DNA of 64,000 bases, taken from positions 2,108,001-2,172,000 of the forward strand of contig OZ250155.1 in the NCBI GenBank assembly GCA_965237775.1, given 5' to 3'. Under the pieces are notes generated by a model that was given only the letters and a program-made list of their open reading frames with translations, was not told the DNA's origin and made no database searches. Shown one piece after another: positions 40,400 through 49,816 of the stretch. Made by a program: the position numbers and the translations under genes. Source of the stretch: CATOSP01 sp965237775. Lineage in GTDB: Bacteria; Chloroflexota; Dehalococcoidia; Lucifugimonadales; UBA3495. Numbering within the stretch: the stretch's first letter is position 1; each line of letters begins with the position of its first letter.

Positions 40400-43300
40400 C
40401 TACGCGCCGGCCCGCAGCGCCTCAACTTCCTGTTCAAGGCGCTGAATATCCTGCTCACTCAGGTTGAAATACTTGGCGGCGGGGTGATGGACGACCACCG
40501 CCGACACCGACGACTCCGGGTCCATCATGTACTCTTCGGTCAACTCGACGTCAATGTTGGAAGTCACTTCGAGCAGACGGAATAGCTTCTCCTGGTCCTC
40601 CAAGCGGGGGCAAGCCGGGTATCCGAACGAATACCTGCAACCCCTGTACTGTGCCCGGAAAAGGTCCTGGTAACTCAGACCGGCCGGGTCGCCGAACCCC
40701 CACATCTGGCGAATCTGCTGGTGCAGCAGCTCCGCAAACCCTTCCGCGGACTCCAGAGCCAGCGCCTGCAGGATGTGGGCGTTCAGGTATTGCCCCTCGG
40801 CCATCCACTTCTCCGCCAGACTGCGGATTCCGGGCCCGATGGAGGTTACAAACATGGCGACATAATCGACACCGTGGCCGGACCCCGACGCCCGTCCGTT
40901 GTCGCCTGAAGACCTGGGCAGCACGTAATCCGACAGGCAAAGCCCGTCTCGCTGCGCCTGCCGTCCGAAGTGGAAACGCTCGATGACCGTGTTCCCGTCT
41001 GGCCCGAGGACAAGCAGCGATTGCCCATCTGACTGGCAGGGGAAGAACTTGAACACGGCGTTGGCCCTGATGTCAGGCTGGGCCAAGACCAGGTCCTCCA
41101 CCTTGCGAACGGAGTCGCGCAACTCGGCTGCCACCGGGTCTCCCGATTCAAGGGCGTCGGCGAAACGTCCATTAAATCCGAGGTGCCGCGTGTAAAGCAT
41201 CTGCGGATTGATGTACGGGAAGATATCTCCCATATCGTAGTCGCGTAGCACATGCGGGAGAAGGTCGGGAGGTCTCGGCAGCTCGATATCCCATGGGACC
41301 TTCGCGGCCGGGACGGGGTCCTTCTCGTCCCTCGGTTCCGCGCGTTGGACTTCGGCTTCGATCATCTGGTTAGTTTCAGCCTGGAGGGACATAGCCAGCT
41401 TCTGCCGCTCGTCATCGTCCTGTATCAGGTTGGCCAGGGCCAGCCCGCTCATGGCGTCCTGTGAGTAGGCCACCAACCCGCCGTATTCCGGGGCAATTTG
41501 CAGCCGGGTAAACCGGTTGGACAGGGCCGCTCCTCCCACCAGGATGGGGCAATCAATCTTGGCCTGGCGCAGGTCGTGGACCGTCTCCACCATCATCCGG
41601 GCGGACTTCACCAGCAACCCGGAAAGGCCGATGATGTCCGGGTTATGCCGCTGGCAAGCCTCGATGAGGTCCTGAGGCGGGACTTTAATCCCCAGGTTTA
41701 TCACCCGGTAGCCGTTGTTCGACAGGATGATATCCACCAGGTTCTTCCCAATGTCATGGACATCGCCCTTTACGGTGGCCAGCACGACACTGCCCTTCTG
41801 TGCGCTGTCATTGCGTTCCATGTGGGGCTCAAGATGGGCTACGGCGGCCTTCATGGACTCGGCTGACTGAAGCACTTCCGCGACGATGAGTTGGTTGGCG
41901 TTGAACTGACGCCCCACCTCTTCCATACCCGCCATCAAAGGGCCGTTGATGATCTCAAGGGGAGGGCGTCCGCTTAACGCTTCGTCAAGGTCGTCGGTCA
42001 AGCCCTCCTTGGTGCCCTCGATAATCGCCAGGGAAAGCCGTTCGTCCAGGGGAAGTTGGAGCCGGTCCTGGGCCGTCGATTTGGGCGCCTTGTCTCGGAA
42101 GTGGGCTGCGAACGCCGCCACCGGATCGTCACCCCGGTACCAGATGAGGTCTTCGGCAAGCTGCCGCTCTTCTTCCGGAATCGACGTGTAACGCTGCATT
42201 AGTTCGGCATTGATGATGGCCATGTCGAGCCCGGCTTGAACGCAGTGGTAAAGAAACACCGAGTTGAGTACCTCACGCCCCGCCGCCGGCAGGCCGAAGG
42301 AGACGTTGGAAATCCCCAGCACTGTCTTGGTCTGGGGCAGAGCCTCCTTAATCAGCCGCACACCCTCAATGGTCTCGGCGGCGGAACCGACGTAATTCTG
42401 GTCTCCCGTGCCGCACGGGAATACCAACGGATCGAAGATGATGTCTTCCAGCGGAACGCCGTATTTTTCGTTAAGGATTGAAGCGGAACGCTGGGCAATT
42501 TCCAATTTCCTTTGACGGGTGATGGCCTGGGCTTGCTCCTTGTCCTCGTCGATACAGCCGACCACCAGGGCCGCGCCGAACCGGCGGGCCAGAGGCACCA
42601 CGGCATCAAATCGCGCCTCGCCGTCCTCCAGGTTCACCGAGTTTATTACCGCCTTGCCCTGCAGCTTTTTCAAAGACAGCTCGATAACATCCGCGTCGGT
42701 GGAGTCGACCATGATCGTTGCCTTGACCTTCTTGGTCAGAAGGTCGAGGAAGGTCTCCATGTCAGCCGACTCGTTGCGGTCGGGGTCCTGGAGGCACACG
42801 TCCAGGATGTGCGCTCCGTTTCTTACCTGTCGGCGGCCAATTTCGGCCGACTCTTCAAACGCTCCCCGCGAGATCAAACGGCGGAAACGGCGGCTGCCCA
42901 GCACGTTGGTCCGCTCTCCGACGATTACCGGGCGAGTGTCTTCGTCCACCAACAGAGCCTCGATACCAGAAACCCTCGTCTCCTGAGATTTCACCGTTTG
43001 GCGGGCCGGCCTCCCCTGGGCTGCTTGGCCCAACAACCGAACGTGATCGGGCACAGTGCCGCAACAGCCGCCCACGACGTTCAACCAACCGGACTCCATG
43101 AACCGCGATATCGTAGCCGCCATCATTTCCGGGGTCTCATTATAGGTGCCGTTCTCGTCGGGCAAACCGGCGTTGGGAACGCAGGCAACTGGGAAGCGAG
43201 ACAAGCTGGCCAACGTCCTCACGTGGTCGGTCATAAACTCTGGTCCGGTCGCGCAGTTGAATCCTATCCAGAGCAGGTCCCGGTGAGCCAGTGAGGTATA

Positions 43301-43945
43301 AAAGGCTTCGGCATCCTGACCTGCGAGCAAGGTCCCCATGGGCTCTACAGTACCCTGTACCGCCACTGGGACTCTGCGGCCCAGTTCGTCAAAAGCCCGG
43401 TCGATGCCCTCTAGCCCAGCCTTGACGTTGATCGTGTCCTGGGCGGTCTCCAGCAGCAGCACATCCACGCCGCCTTCCATCAACCCGGCGGCCTGCTCCT
43501 GGTACGACGCCGCCAACTCGTCGAAGGTCACACCACCGGTAACCGAAATCGCCTTGGTGGTTGGTCCCATGGACCCGGCAACGAAGCGGGGCTTATCCGG
43601 AGCGGACGCCGCTTCGGCCAGCTCGCGGGCGAGCCTGGCGGCTTCTTGGTTGATCTTCCGGGCTTCGTGGGCCAGGTCGTATTCGGCCAGGACTATTGAC
43701 GTTGCGCCAAATGTGTTCGTTTCAAGGATGTCGGCTCCGGCATCCAAAAAATTCTGATGGATTCCCAATATGGCGTCCGGCTTGGTTAGGACTAGATACT
43801 CGTTGCAACCCTCATATTCCGGGCCACCGAACTCTTCAGGTCCCAGATCAAGTTCCTGGATCGCCGTGCCCATGGCCCCGTCGAGCACCAGAATCCGTTC
43901 GTTTATTAACGATATTAGTTGTTCTGCACGTGGATCATAGACCAT
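40400..43945 (-). CDS. metH: Cobalamin-dependent methionine synthase
   Basis: A 1181-residue MetH with all four modules: homocysteine domain (residues 1-320, ending GGCCGTVPDHV with the zinc Cys), methyl-THF/pterin domain (about 345-620), cap plus B12 domain (about 640-870; GDVHDIGKNL gives the B12-ligand His near residue 730), and the SAM-dependent reactivation domain (about 900-1180). It methylates homocysteine using 5-methyl-THF. The ATG at 43945 is preferred to an in-frame GTG two codons upstream. No B12 riboswitch is visible in the ~90-bp leader. Confidence 0.96.
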   Translation of the reverse strand: MVYDPRAEQLISLINERILVLDGAMGTAIQELDLGPEEFGGPEYEGCNEYLVLTKPDAILGIHQNFLDAGADILETNTFGATSIVLAEYDLAHEARKINQEAARLARELAEAASAPDKPRFVAGSMGPTTKAISVTGGVTFDELAASYQEQAAGLMEGGVDVLLLETAQDTINVKAGLEGIDRAFDELGRRVPVAVQGTVEPMGTLLAGQDAEAFYTSLAHRDLLWIGFNCATGPEFMTDHVRTLASLSRFPVACVPNAGLPDENGTYNETPEMMAATISRFMESGWLNVVGGCCGTVPDHVRLLGQAAQGRPARQTVKSQETRVSGIEALLVDEDTRPVIVGERTNVLGSRRFRRLISRGAFEESAEIGRRQVRNGAHILDVCLQDPDRNESADMETFLDLLTKKVKATIMVDSTDADVIELSLKKLQGKAVINSVNLEDGEARFDAVVPLARRFGAALVVGCIDEDKEQAQAITRQRKLEIAQRSASILNEKYGVPLEDIIFDPLVFPCGTGDQNYVGSAAETIEGVRLIKEALPQTKTVLGISNVSFGLPAAGREVLNSVFLYHCVQAGLDMAIINAELMQRYTSIPEEERQLAEDLIWYRGDDPVAAFAAHFRDKAPKSTAQDRLQLPLDERLSLAIIEGTKEGLTDDLDEALSGRPPLEIINGPLMAGMEEVGRQFNANQLIVAEVLQSAESMKAAVAHLEPHMERNDSAQKGSVVLATVKGDVHDIGKNLVDIILSNNGYRVINLGIKVPPQDLIEACQRHNPDIIGLSGLLVKSARMMVETVHDLRQAKIDCPILVGGAALSNRFTRLQIAPEYGGLVAYSQDAMSGLALANLIQDDDERQKLAMSLQAETNQMIEAEVQRAEPRDEKDPVPAAKVPWDIELPRPPDLLPHVLRDYDMGDIFPYINPQMLYTRHLGFNGRFADALESGDPVAAELRDSVRKVEDLVLAQPDIRANAVFKFFPCQSDGQSLLVLGPDGNTVIERFHFGRQAQRDGLCLSDYVLPRSSGDNGRASGSGHGVDYVAMFVTSIGPGIRSLAEKWMAEGQYLNAHILQALALESAEGFAELLHQQIRQMWGFGDPAGLSYQDLFRAQYRGCRYSFGYPACPRLEDQEKLFRLLEVTSNIDVELTEEYMMDPESSVSAVVVHHPAAKYFNLSEQDIQRLEQEVEALRAGA

Positions 43946-43978
43946 AAGCACTTCGCCATAGTTAAATTTGCGTTGTCA

Positions 43979-43987
43979 ATTATACCA
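43979..43987 (-). promoter_or_regulatory. Extended -10 promoter of metH-fhs
   Basis: Minus-strand TGGTATAAT (TGnTATAAT) lies about 35 bp upstream of the metH start; no good -35 box is present, as is usual for extended -10 promoters. Confidence 0.55.
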
Positions 43988-44032
43988 GCCGCACGTTGAG
44001 CGGCTGAATCGGAGGGGTTCTCGTCCGGGAGT

Positions 44033-46633
44033 CTAGCTTCCAAACCAGTTGGACAAGGCGGAGCGGTTCCTGTCTAGCCAACGGCTATTGAGCCGGACCC
44101 GTTCAAGGGACTGTCGGATGGTCCGTTCGCCAGCCGGCGCGGCATGGCTCCGGAAGAACTCTTCGACTTCCTCGATTCTTGACTCATCGTTGAAGTGACC
44201 ACAAATGGATACCAGCCGCATCAGGCCGAATCCGCCGCCGCCGTAGCGCCGGTCGAATTCTTCCCAGTTATCCTTGAGGAATTGCCAGGCCAACTCCCGG
44301 CCCTTGGTGTTGGCCGCCACCGCCGTTACCACGCTAATGGTGTCTTGGGACCGAACATCCGTGGTCAGGGTGCGCTCTAGGGTTTCCGACAGAAGTTCGG
44401 GCTGGGAGAAACGGGACAACCCCAGGAGCAAGCGCATTTCTTCCTCTTGAAGCGGGGCCCTGCTCTTCAGGTCCCAGAGTTGACGATAGGTGGTTTCATC
44501 GCCCGCGTGACCGGCTAGGGAGAACACCACTCCCCGCAGGTCCGGATGCACCTTTTCCCTGTCCTCGAGGAACATGTGGAAACGGTCCATCGCCTGGGAA
44601 AGGACATCGCCGTCCCCGTAACTCCCTGCCTGGCTAATCACGGTGGTGCGTAACAGGGCGTCCAGGTGACCCTCTCCGGCCCTGGGTTCCCATCCGGAGC
44701 GCCGGGCCGCCGGGGCGAACAGCTCCCGGGCGAATCGCTGGAACGCGTCAAAAGTGGGCTCGTCCGCCAGCATAGAATCAATGTCGTGCAGGTTGCTGGC
44801 CAGGTCGCTCCAAACCGAGGCGTCGCCCTCGTTCTCATAGGCGCTCGCCAGGGTCAGGAATTGGCTCACGGGAAGCAGTCCGCCCCTGGAAAGAGCGTAG
44901 GCGTCGTTCTGAATCCCTAGACGGTCTGTCGCCGGAAGCTGCCTTTGCCGGATAGCCGGGACGAGCCGTTCCCAGTCCTCCTGGGAATAGTTGACGCGGA
45001 AGAATCCGGTCTGCTCCGGGTTGACCTTGAACCACCCTTCCTCGGCTTCTGTCGTGCTGGGTGCGGCCACCCGTAAGTTCGCCTGTCGAGAGTCCATAAC
45101 AATCGAGGATGTATCGGATGCTCCGCCGGAGGAGACACCCACCGGGACCTGCCATACCTCGGGCTCCGGCTCAGTCTCTTCCTCGAGACGGTCGTAAACG
45201 AACCGCTCCTGGTGAAGAGTGAGGTCCAGGTTGCCGCCGCTTTGGGACGTCTCGACCCGCAGCACTGGGTAACCCATCTGCTTGGTCCAAGAGTCCATGA
45301 TCGAGGTCACAGGTTGCCCGGAAGTGGATTCCAGCGCGGACCAGAGGTCTTCGGTCCTGGCGTTGCCGTACAGGTGGGCCGACAGGTAGCGTTGCAACCC
45401 CTGCTGGAAGGTCTCCGGGCCGAGGAAATGCTCCAGCATCCGGATCACCGACGCACCCTTCGAGTAGCTGATAGCGTCGAATAGCTGGCTGACTTCAGCC
45501 GGGTCCTTGACCTCTTGCTCGATGGGGTGAGAGTTTTTCAGCCCGTCCAAACTCAGCGCCCGGTTGGTGTCCATGTTCACGAACTGGGTCCACATATCCC
45601 ATTCCGGGAAGAGCCAGTCCACGGCCTTGCTGCCCATCCAGGAGGCGAAGCTCTCGTTCAACCAGAGATCGTCCCACCAGGCCATGGTGACAAGGTCGCC
45701 AAACCACATGTGGGCCATCTCGTGGGCCACAACCTCGGCGACCCGTTGCCTGGTGCCGGCGGAGGAGTTGGCCTGGTCCACCAGCAACGCGGTCTCCCGG
45801 TAGGTGATGGCGCCCCAGTTCTCCATCGCGCCCGCGGCGAAGTCGGGGATAGCGATGTGGTCCAGTTTCTCTAGCGGATAGGGGATTCCGAAGTAGTCAT
45901 TGAAGAAGCTCAACAACTTGACCGACGTATCGAGGGCGAATTCGCCCTGGTCCTCCTTGCCGCGCGTGGTCCAGATGCCGACCTCGGTTCGCTCGTTGGC
46001 CTGCTGGTGAATGCCGACCAAGTCCCCAACGACGAAGGCCAGGAGGTAGGTTGACATAACCGGGGTCTCGCCAAACGTCATGGACTTCAGGCCCGGTTCC
46101 GGTTCGGTCTCTTCGACGATGGGAGTATTGGACACCGCCACCAGGTCAGATGGGATCACCAGGGTGACCTCGAAGCTGGCTTTGTGGGCGGGCTCGTCCC
46201 AGCAGGGGAATGCGCGCCGGGCATCGGTGGCCTCGAACTGGGTGGTGGCCAAGTAGCTCTGTTCCCCTTCAGGGTTCGTGTACTCGCTCCGGTAGAACCC
46301 GTGCAAACGGTCGTTCAGCACACCGGTGAACACGATATCCAGGGTGGCGCCGCCGGCGCCGATGTTCTGGGAGAACCCCAGGCTCGCTGTCTGCCGCTCT
46401 TCATCATAGGTAATGGACGAAGCCGCGGTGGAAGACCCGCTCTGTTGGATGGTTGCAGACGCGATCTCCAGGTCGATTGCGTTCAGCACGATCTCGGACG
46501 TCGGCTCGGCTACTTGGACCTCGACGCTTTCACTTCCCTCAAAGGTGAAGCTGGTGAGGTCTGGTTTCAGGGTAAGCCGGTACTTCCTGGGAAGTACGGT
46601 GGTTGGCAGCACAACCGCCTCGGATGTGGTCAT
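44033..46633 (-). CDS. M1-family zinc aminopeptidase
   Basis: An 866-residue cytoplasmic aminopeptidase of the puromycin-sensitive type. The GAMEN exopeptidase motif is AAGAMENWGAITYRE (near residue 268). The zinc site is HEMAHMWFGDLV (near residue 305) with the third ligand Glu in LWLNESFASWMG. An N-terminal beta-saddle domain and a C-terminal ERAP1-like helical domain complete the enzyme. It trims N-terminal residues from peptides, which fits the peptide importer encoded at 56-62 kb. Length and order are normal. Confidence 0.93.
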   Translation of the reverse strand: MTTSEAVVLPTTVLPRKYRLTLKPDLTSFTFEGSESVEVQVAEPTSEIVLNAIDLEIASATIQQSGSSTAASSITYDEERQTASLGFSQNIGAGGATLDIVFTGVLNDRLHGFYRSEYTNPEGEQSYLATTQFEATDARRAFPCWDEPAHKASFEVTLVIPSDLVAVSNTPIVEETEPEPGLKSMTFGETPVMSTYLLAFVVGDLVGIHQQANERTEVGIWTTRGKEDQGEFALDTSVKLLSFFNDYFGIPYPLEKLDHIAIPDFAAGAMENWGAITYRETALLVDQANSSAGTRQRVAEVVAHEMAHMWFGDLVTMAWWDDLWLNESFASWMGSKAVDWLFPEWDMWTQFVNMDTNRALSLDGLKNSHPIEQEVKDPAEVSQLFDAISYSKGASVIRMLEHFLGPETFQQGLQRYLSAHLYGNARTEDLWSALESTSGQPVTSIMDSWTKQMGYPVLRVETSQSGGNLDLTLHQERFVYDRLEEETEPEPEVWQVPVGVSSGGASDTSSIVMDSRQANLRVAAPSTTEAEEGWFKVNPEQTGFFRVNYSQEDWERLVPAIRQRQLPATDRLGIQNDAYALSRGGLLPVSQFLTLASAYENEGDASVWSDLASNLHDIDSMLADEPTFDAFQRFARELFAPAARRSGWEPRAGEGHLDALLRTTVISQAGSYGDGDVLSQAMDRFHMFLEDREKVHPDLRGVVFSLAGHAGDETTYRQLWDLKSRAPLQEEEMRLLLGLSRFSQPELLSETLERTLTTDVRSQDTISVVTAVAANTKGRELAWQFLKDNWEEFDRRYGGGGFGLMRLVSICGHFNDESRIEEVEEFFRSHAAPAGERTIRQSLERVRLNSRWLDRNRSALSNWFGS

Positions 46634-47015
46634 GGCCTGGTCCCTCCGTAAGTTTCTCTATAGTGTCCTTAAACGCCCATTCACCTAATCGACCCTTACG
46701 CTCGGCGGGCCTGCCACGTTGGGCGCAGGGTGTCCCCGGCAATAAGTGGACATCTCCAAGTTTACCATCATTTATGGAAGTGCGCCGATGGTGGAAGCCG
46801 CTCCGCCGCTCAAGCACCCGGAAGCTACCCGTAACGGTCCCCTCTTAAGCGCGATTGGAGTCCAGCCGTTTAGGTATGAATGCTATAATGAGTCACGACG
46901 CTTCAGGCCCATGTTGACATTGGGAGCCGGAGACGATTCGACGTCCGTGTCGAGTGGGGCCAAGGCCAAAACGAACGGCCTAAATCGACGGCCGAACTAA
47001 CGGAAGGAATAACAA
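46634..47015. other. Divergent intergenic region upstream of leuC
   Basis: No gene. It separates the divergent aminopeptidase and leuC genes. A plus-strand extended -10, TGCTATAAT (46881-46889), would start leuC transcription near 46896, leaving a ~120-nt leader. I looked for a T-box or leucine leader peptide and saw neither. Confidence 0.5.
46881..46889 (+). promoter_or_regulatory. Extended -10 promoter of the leuC operon
   Basis: TGCTATAAT fits TGnTATAAT perfectly; no consensus -35 at 16-18 bp. It is the best promoter candidate in the gap. Confidence 0.5.
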
Positions 47016-48416
47016 ATGCCCGCGAAGACTTTGTTCGAAAAAATCTGGGAGACCCACGTAGTCCATGAGGAGCCGGGGGAACCCGCACTCATCTATATAG
47101 ACCTGCACTTGGTACACGAAGTAACCTCTGCCCAGGCGTTTGATGGACTCCGCCTGGCGGGCCGAGGCGTGCGGCGCACCGACCTGACGGTAGCCACCGC
47201 CGACCACAACACCCCCACTTGGGACCTCACTATTCCCGTAACCGACGAGATATCCATGGCCCAGTTGGACGCCCTGTCCCACAACTGCGAAGAATTTGGC
47301 GTAACCTTGTACGACCGATTCAGCCCTCTCCAGGGAATCGTCCATATCATCGGACCCGACCTGGGCTACACCCAACCGGGCAAGACGGTGGTGTGCGGTG
47401 ACAGCCATACCTCCACCCACGGCGCGTTGGGAGCGTTCGCCATAGGCATCGGCACGTCGGAAGTGGAGCATGTACTCGCTACCCAGACCCTTCGTTCGTT
47501 TAAGCCCAACACAATGGAAATCAGGGTCAACGGGAGCCTGCCTGCGGGTGTGACCGCCAAGGACATCATACTGGGCATCATCGGCCGCATCGGAATCAAT
47601 GGAGGCACCGGACACGTGATCGAGTACACCGGCGAAGCCATCCGGTCCCTTTCGATGGACGGCCGCATGACCGTCTGCAACATGAGTATTGAGGCTGGAG
47701 CCCGGGCGGGGATGATCGCGCCAGACGACACTACCTTTGAATATGTCCGGGGACGTCAATTCGCTCCCCAGGGCGCGGACTTCGACGCCGCTGTGGAACG
47801 ATGGCGGCAACTAGCCACCGACCCAGGCGCAACTTACGATAGAACGGTGATTATAGAAGCCTCCGACCTGGAGCCCTACGTGACCTGGGGCACCAACCCC
47901 GGCATGGTCGCTCCGATATCTGGGCGGGTCCCCGACCCCGCTTCCTTTGATGACGCCGCGGAACGGGAATCCGCGACCCGCGCCCTTGAGTACATGGACC
48001 TGAGGCCGGGCACGCCGATGCAGGACATCAAGATCGACCGGATATTTGTCGGCGCATGCACCAACGCCCGGCTCGAAGACTTGAGGGCCGCCGCCGAGGT
48101 GGTCAGAGGGCGCAAGGTGCACCCCGACGTGTACGCCATGGTTGTTCCGGGCTCGGCCAAGATCAAAAAGGAAGCGGAGGAAGAAGGGCTGGACGCCATT
48201 TTCACGGAAGCGGGTCTAGACTGGCGCGTCGCCGGCTGCTCGATGTGTCTGGGCATGAACCCGGACACCCTCGACCCCGGCCAACGCTGCGCAGCCACAT
48301 CCAACCGCAACTTCGAAGGCCGTCAGGGCCAAGGAGGGCGCACCCACCTGGTGAGTCCGGCGATGGCCGCCGCCGCCGCGATAGCCGGTCACTTCGTGGA
48401 CGTTCGGGACCTGTAG
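47016..48416 (+). CDS. leuC: 3-isopropylmalate dehydratase large subunit
   Basis: A 466-residue aconitase-family subunit. It has TLFEKIWETHVV, VVCGDSHTSTHGALGAFAIG with the first cluster Cys, FVGACTNARLEDL with the second, and VAGCSMCLGMNPDTL with the third: together the three Cys ligands of the 4Fe-4S cluster. DGRMTVCNMSIEAGARAGMI is the usual LeuC block. With LeuD downstream it isomerises 2- and 3-isopropylmalate in leucine synthesis; homoaconitase is a less likely alternative. The ATG follows GGAAGGA. Confidence 0.95.
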   Translation: MPAKTLFEKIWETHVVHEEPGEPALIYIDLHLVHEVTSAQAFDGLRLAGRGVRRTDLTVATADHNTPTWDLTIPVTDEISMAQLDALSHNCEEFGVTLYDRFSPLQGIVHIIGPDLGYTQPGKTVVCGDSHTSTHGALGAFAIGIGTSEVEHVLATQTLRSFKPNTMEIRVNGSLPAGVTAKDIILGIIGRIGINGGTGHVIEYTGEAIRSLSMDGRMTVCNMSIEAGARAGMIAPDDTTFEYVRGRQFAPQGADFDAAVERWRQLATDPGATYDRTVIIEASDLEPYVTWGTNPGMVAPISGRVPDPASFDDAAERESATRALEYMDLRPGTPMQDIKIDRIFVGACTNARLEDLRAAAEVVRGRKVHPDVYAMVVPGSAKIKKEAEEEGLDAIFTEAGLDWRVAGCSMCLGMNPDTLDPGQRCAATSNRNFEGRQGQGGRTHLVSPAMAAAAAIAGHFVDVRDL

Positions 48417-48469
48417 CAAAGACCATTCAGCCGCTTGAGTGATTCGGTAGTCCGGTCGAAGAACGAACG

Positions 48470-49078
48470 ATGACTCAGTCCCCCTTGACGATAGAACGCA
48501 CTATTAACAAGTGGCTGGCGTTGGACGTCCGCTCCCTCAATATCACCTACGCCCAGCTCTTGAGGCTGTCCTCGGACAATGACGGGCTACGGTTCGAACT
48601 CACGGCGGACGGGATGTTGATAGTAATGCCCCCTGCAAGTCTCTCTTCGAGCGGACAAAACGCCTCGCTGACCGCGCAACTGTTTAATTGGACTCGGCAG
48701 GACGGATCGGGCAAATCCTTCGATTCCTCAGGCGGGTTTACACTGCCCAACGGCGCAATCCGGTCTCCAGACGCCGCGTGGGTCTTGTTGGAAAAGTGGC
48801 TGGCCGTTGAAGCGGCGGACGTGGAGGCTTTCCCCTCAATCTCCCCTGACTTCGCGGTTGAACTCCGCTCCCCGTCAGACGGCTTGGCCATCATTCAAGC
48901 CAAGATGGTGGAATACATGGAAAACGGCGTTAGGCTGGGCTGGCTCATCGACACCCGACAGCGGCGGGTGCACGTTTACCGCCCAGACCAGGAGCCTGAA
49001 GTCCTGGCGGACCCCACGACCGTATCCGGGGACCCCCTACTCCCCGGCTTCGTGCTGGACCTAACGGAGATTTGGTAG
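48470..49078 (+). CDS. Uma2-family (DUF820) putative endonuclease
   Basis: A 202-residue Uma2 protein (PD-(D/E)XK-like): LRFELTADGMLIVMPPASLS, PDAAWVLLEKWLAVEAADVE, FPSISPDFAVELRSPSDGLA with the Asp/Glu pair, and LGWLIDTRQRRVHVYRP. Uma2 genes are expanded in cyanobacteria and Chloroflexota, with unknown role. It is wedged between leuC and leuD (53 bp and 41 bp gaps, same strand), an unusual place. It has its own weak upstream site (GAACGAACG). Confidence 0.88.
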   Translation: MTQSPLTIERTINKWLALDVRSLNITYAQLLRLSSDNDGLRFELTADGMLIVMPPASLSSSGQNASLTAQLFNWTRQDGSGKSFDSSGGFTLPNGAIRSPDAAWVLLEKWLAVEAADVEAFPSISPDFAVELRSPSDGLAIIQAKMVEYMENGVRLGWLIDTRQRRVHVYRPDQEPEVLADPTTVSGDPLLPGFVLDLTEIW

Positions 49079-49119
49079 CCGCCCAGTCCTCGATCCAAGC
49101 AGATTGATTAGAGAGGAAC

Positions 49120-49713
49120 ATGATGGACCCATTCACCGAGCTAAACGGCGTAGTCGCCCCCCTGGACCGGGTCAACGTTGACACCGATCAGATCATCCCG
49201 GCGTTTCACCTCAAGAGCATTGCCAGCAGCGGGTTCGAAGACGCCCTCTTCTCCCGCTGGCGCTATAGCGAGGATGGCAGCCCTCGACCGGAGTTCGTCC
49301 TTAACCAGCCCGAATACACCAGCGCCAAGGTGTTGGTGGCGGGCCACAACTTCGGTTGCGGCTCCTCCCGCGAACACGCTCCCTGGGCGCTGCGCGATTA
49401 TGGGATCAAGTGCATCATCGCACCCAGCTTCGCCGACATCTTCTACAACAACTGCTTCAAGAACGGCCTGCTACCGCTGCGGTTGAGCGAGGAACAGGTG
49501 CGGCAGGTGATGGAAAAGGCCCAGTCCAAACCCGGCGTCAACCTGACTGTCGACCTGGTGGGTCAGCGACTGTGGGACGAGGACGAGGAAATTTCGATCT
49601 CATTCGAAGTCGATCCCGCCCGCCGTCACAACCTCATCTATGGCCTGGACGACATAGGCCTAACCCTTCAGCACGAGGACAAGATCACCGCGTTCGAGGC
49701 CGAGCGGGGGTAG
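49120..49713 (+). CDS. leuD: 3-isopropylmalate dehydratase small subunit
   Basis: A 197-residue LeuD swivelling domain: VAPLDRVNVDTDQIIPAFHL, LVAGHNFGCGSSREHAPWAL and IIAPSFADIFYNNCFKNGLL. It completes the isopropylmalate dehydratase with LeuC. The ATG follows AGAGAGGAAC. It is separated from leuC by the Uma2 gene, although subunits are usually adjacent. Confidence 0.94.
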   Translation: MMDPFTELNGVVAPLDRVNVDTDQIIPAFHLKSIASSGFEDALFSRWRYSEDGSPRPEFVLNQPEYTSAKVLVAGHNFGCGSSREHAPWALRDYGIKCIIAPSFADIFYNNCFKNGLLPLRLSEEQVRQVMEKAQSKPGVNLTVDLVGQRLWDEDEEISISFEVDPARRHNLIYGLDDIGLTLQHEDKITAFEAERG

Positions 49714-49816
49714 TATCCGGTCCAGGGGATAACACCGAGTCCACCTTTAGGTCGCGGTCGGTCAATGATGTTACTTAATCGGGGGCCGGAACGACACCAA
49801 GGCGAAGTAGGCTTGA

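Noticed and set aside
43946..44032. Cobalamin riboswitch upstream of metH
   Set aside because: The gap is under 90 bp and lacks the B12-box (GCCACTG-type) core; only an extended -10 promoter is visible.
46890..47015. T-box or leucine-rich leader peptide before leuC
   Set aside because: No T-box consensus (TGGNACCGCG) and no run of Leu codons with a start site in the ~120-nt leader.
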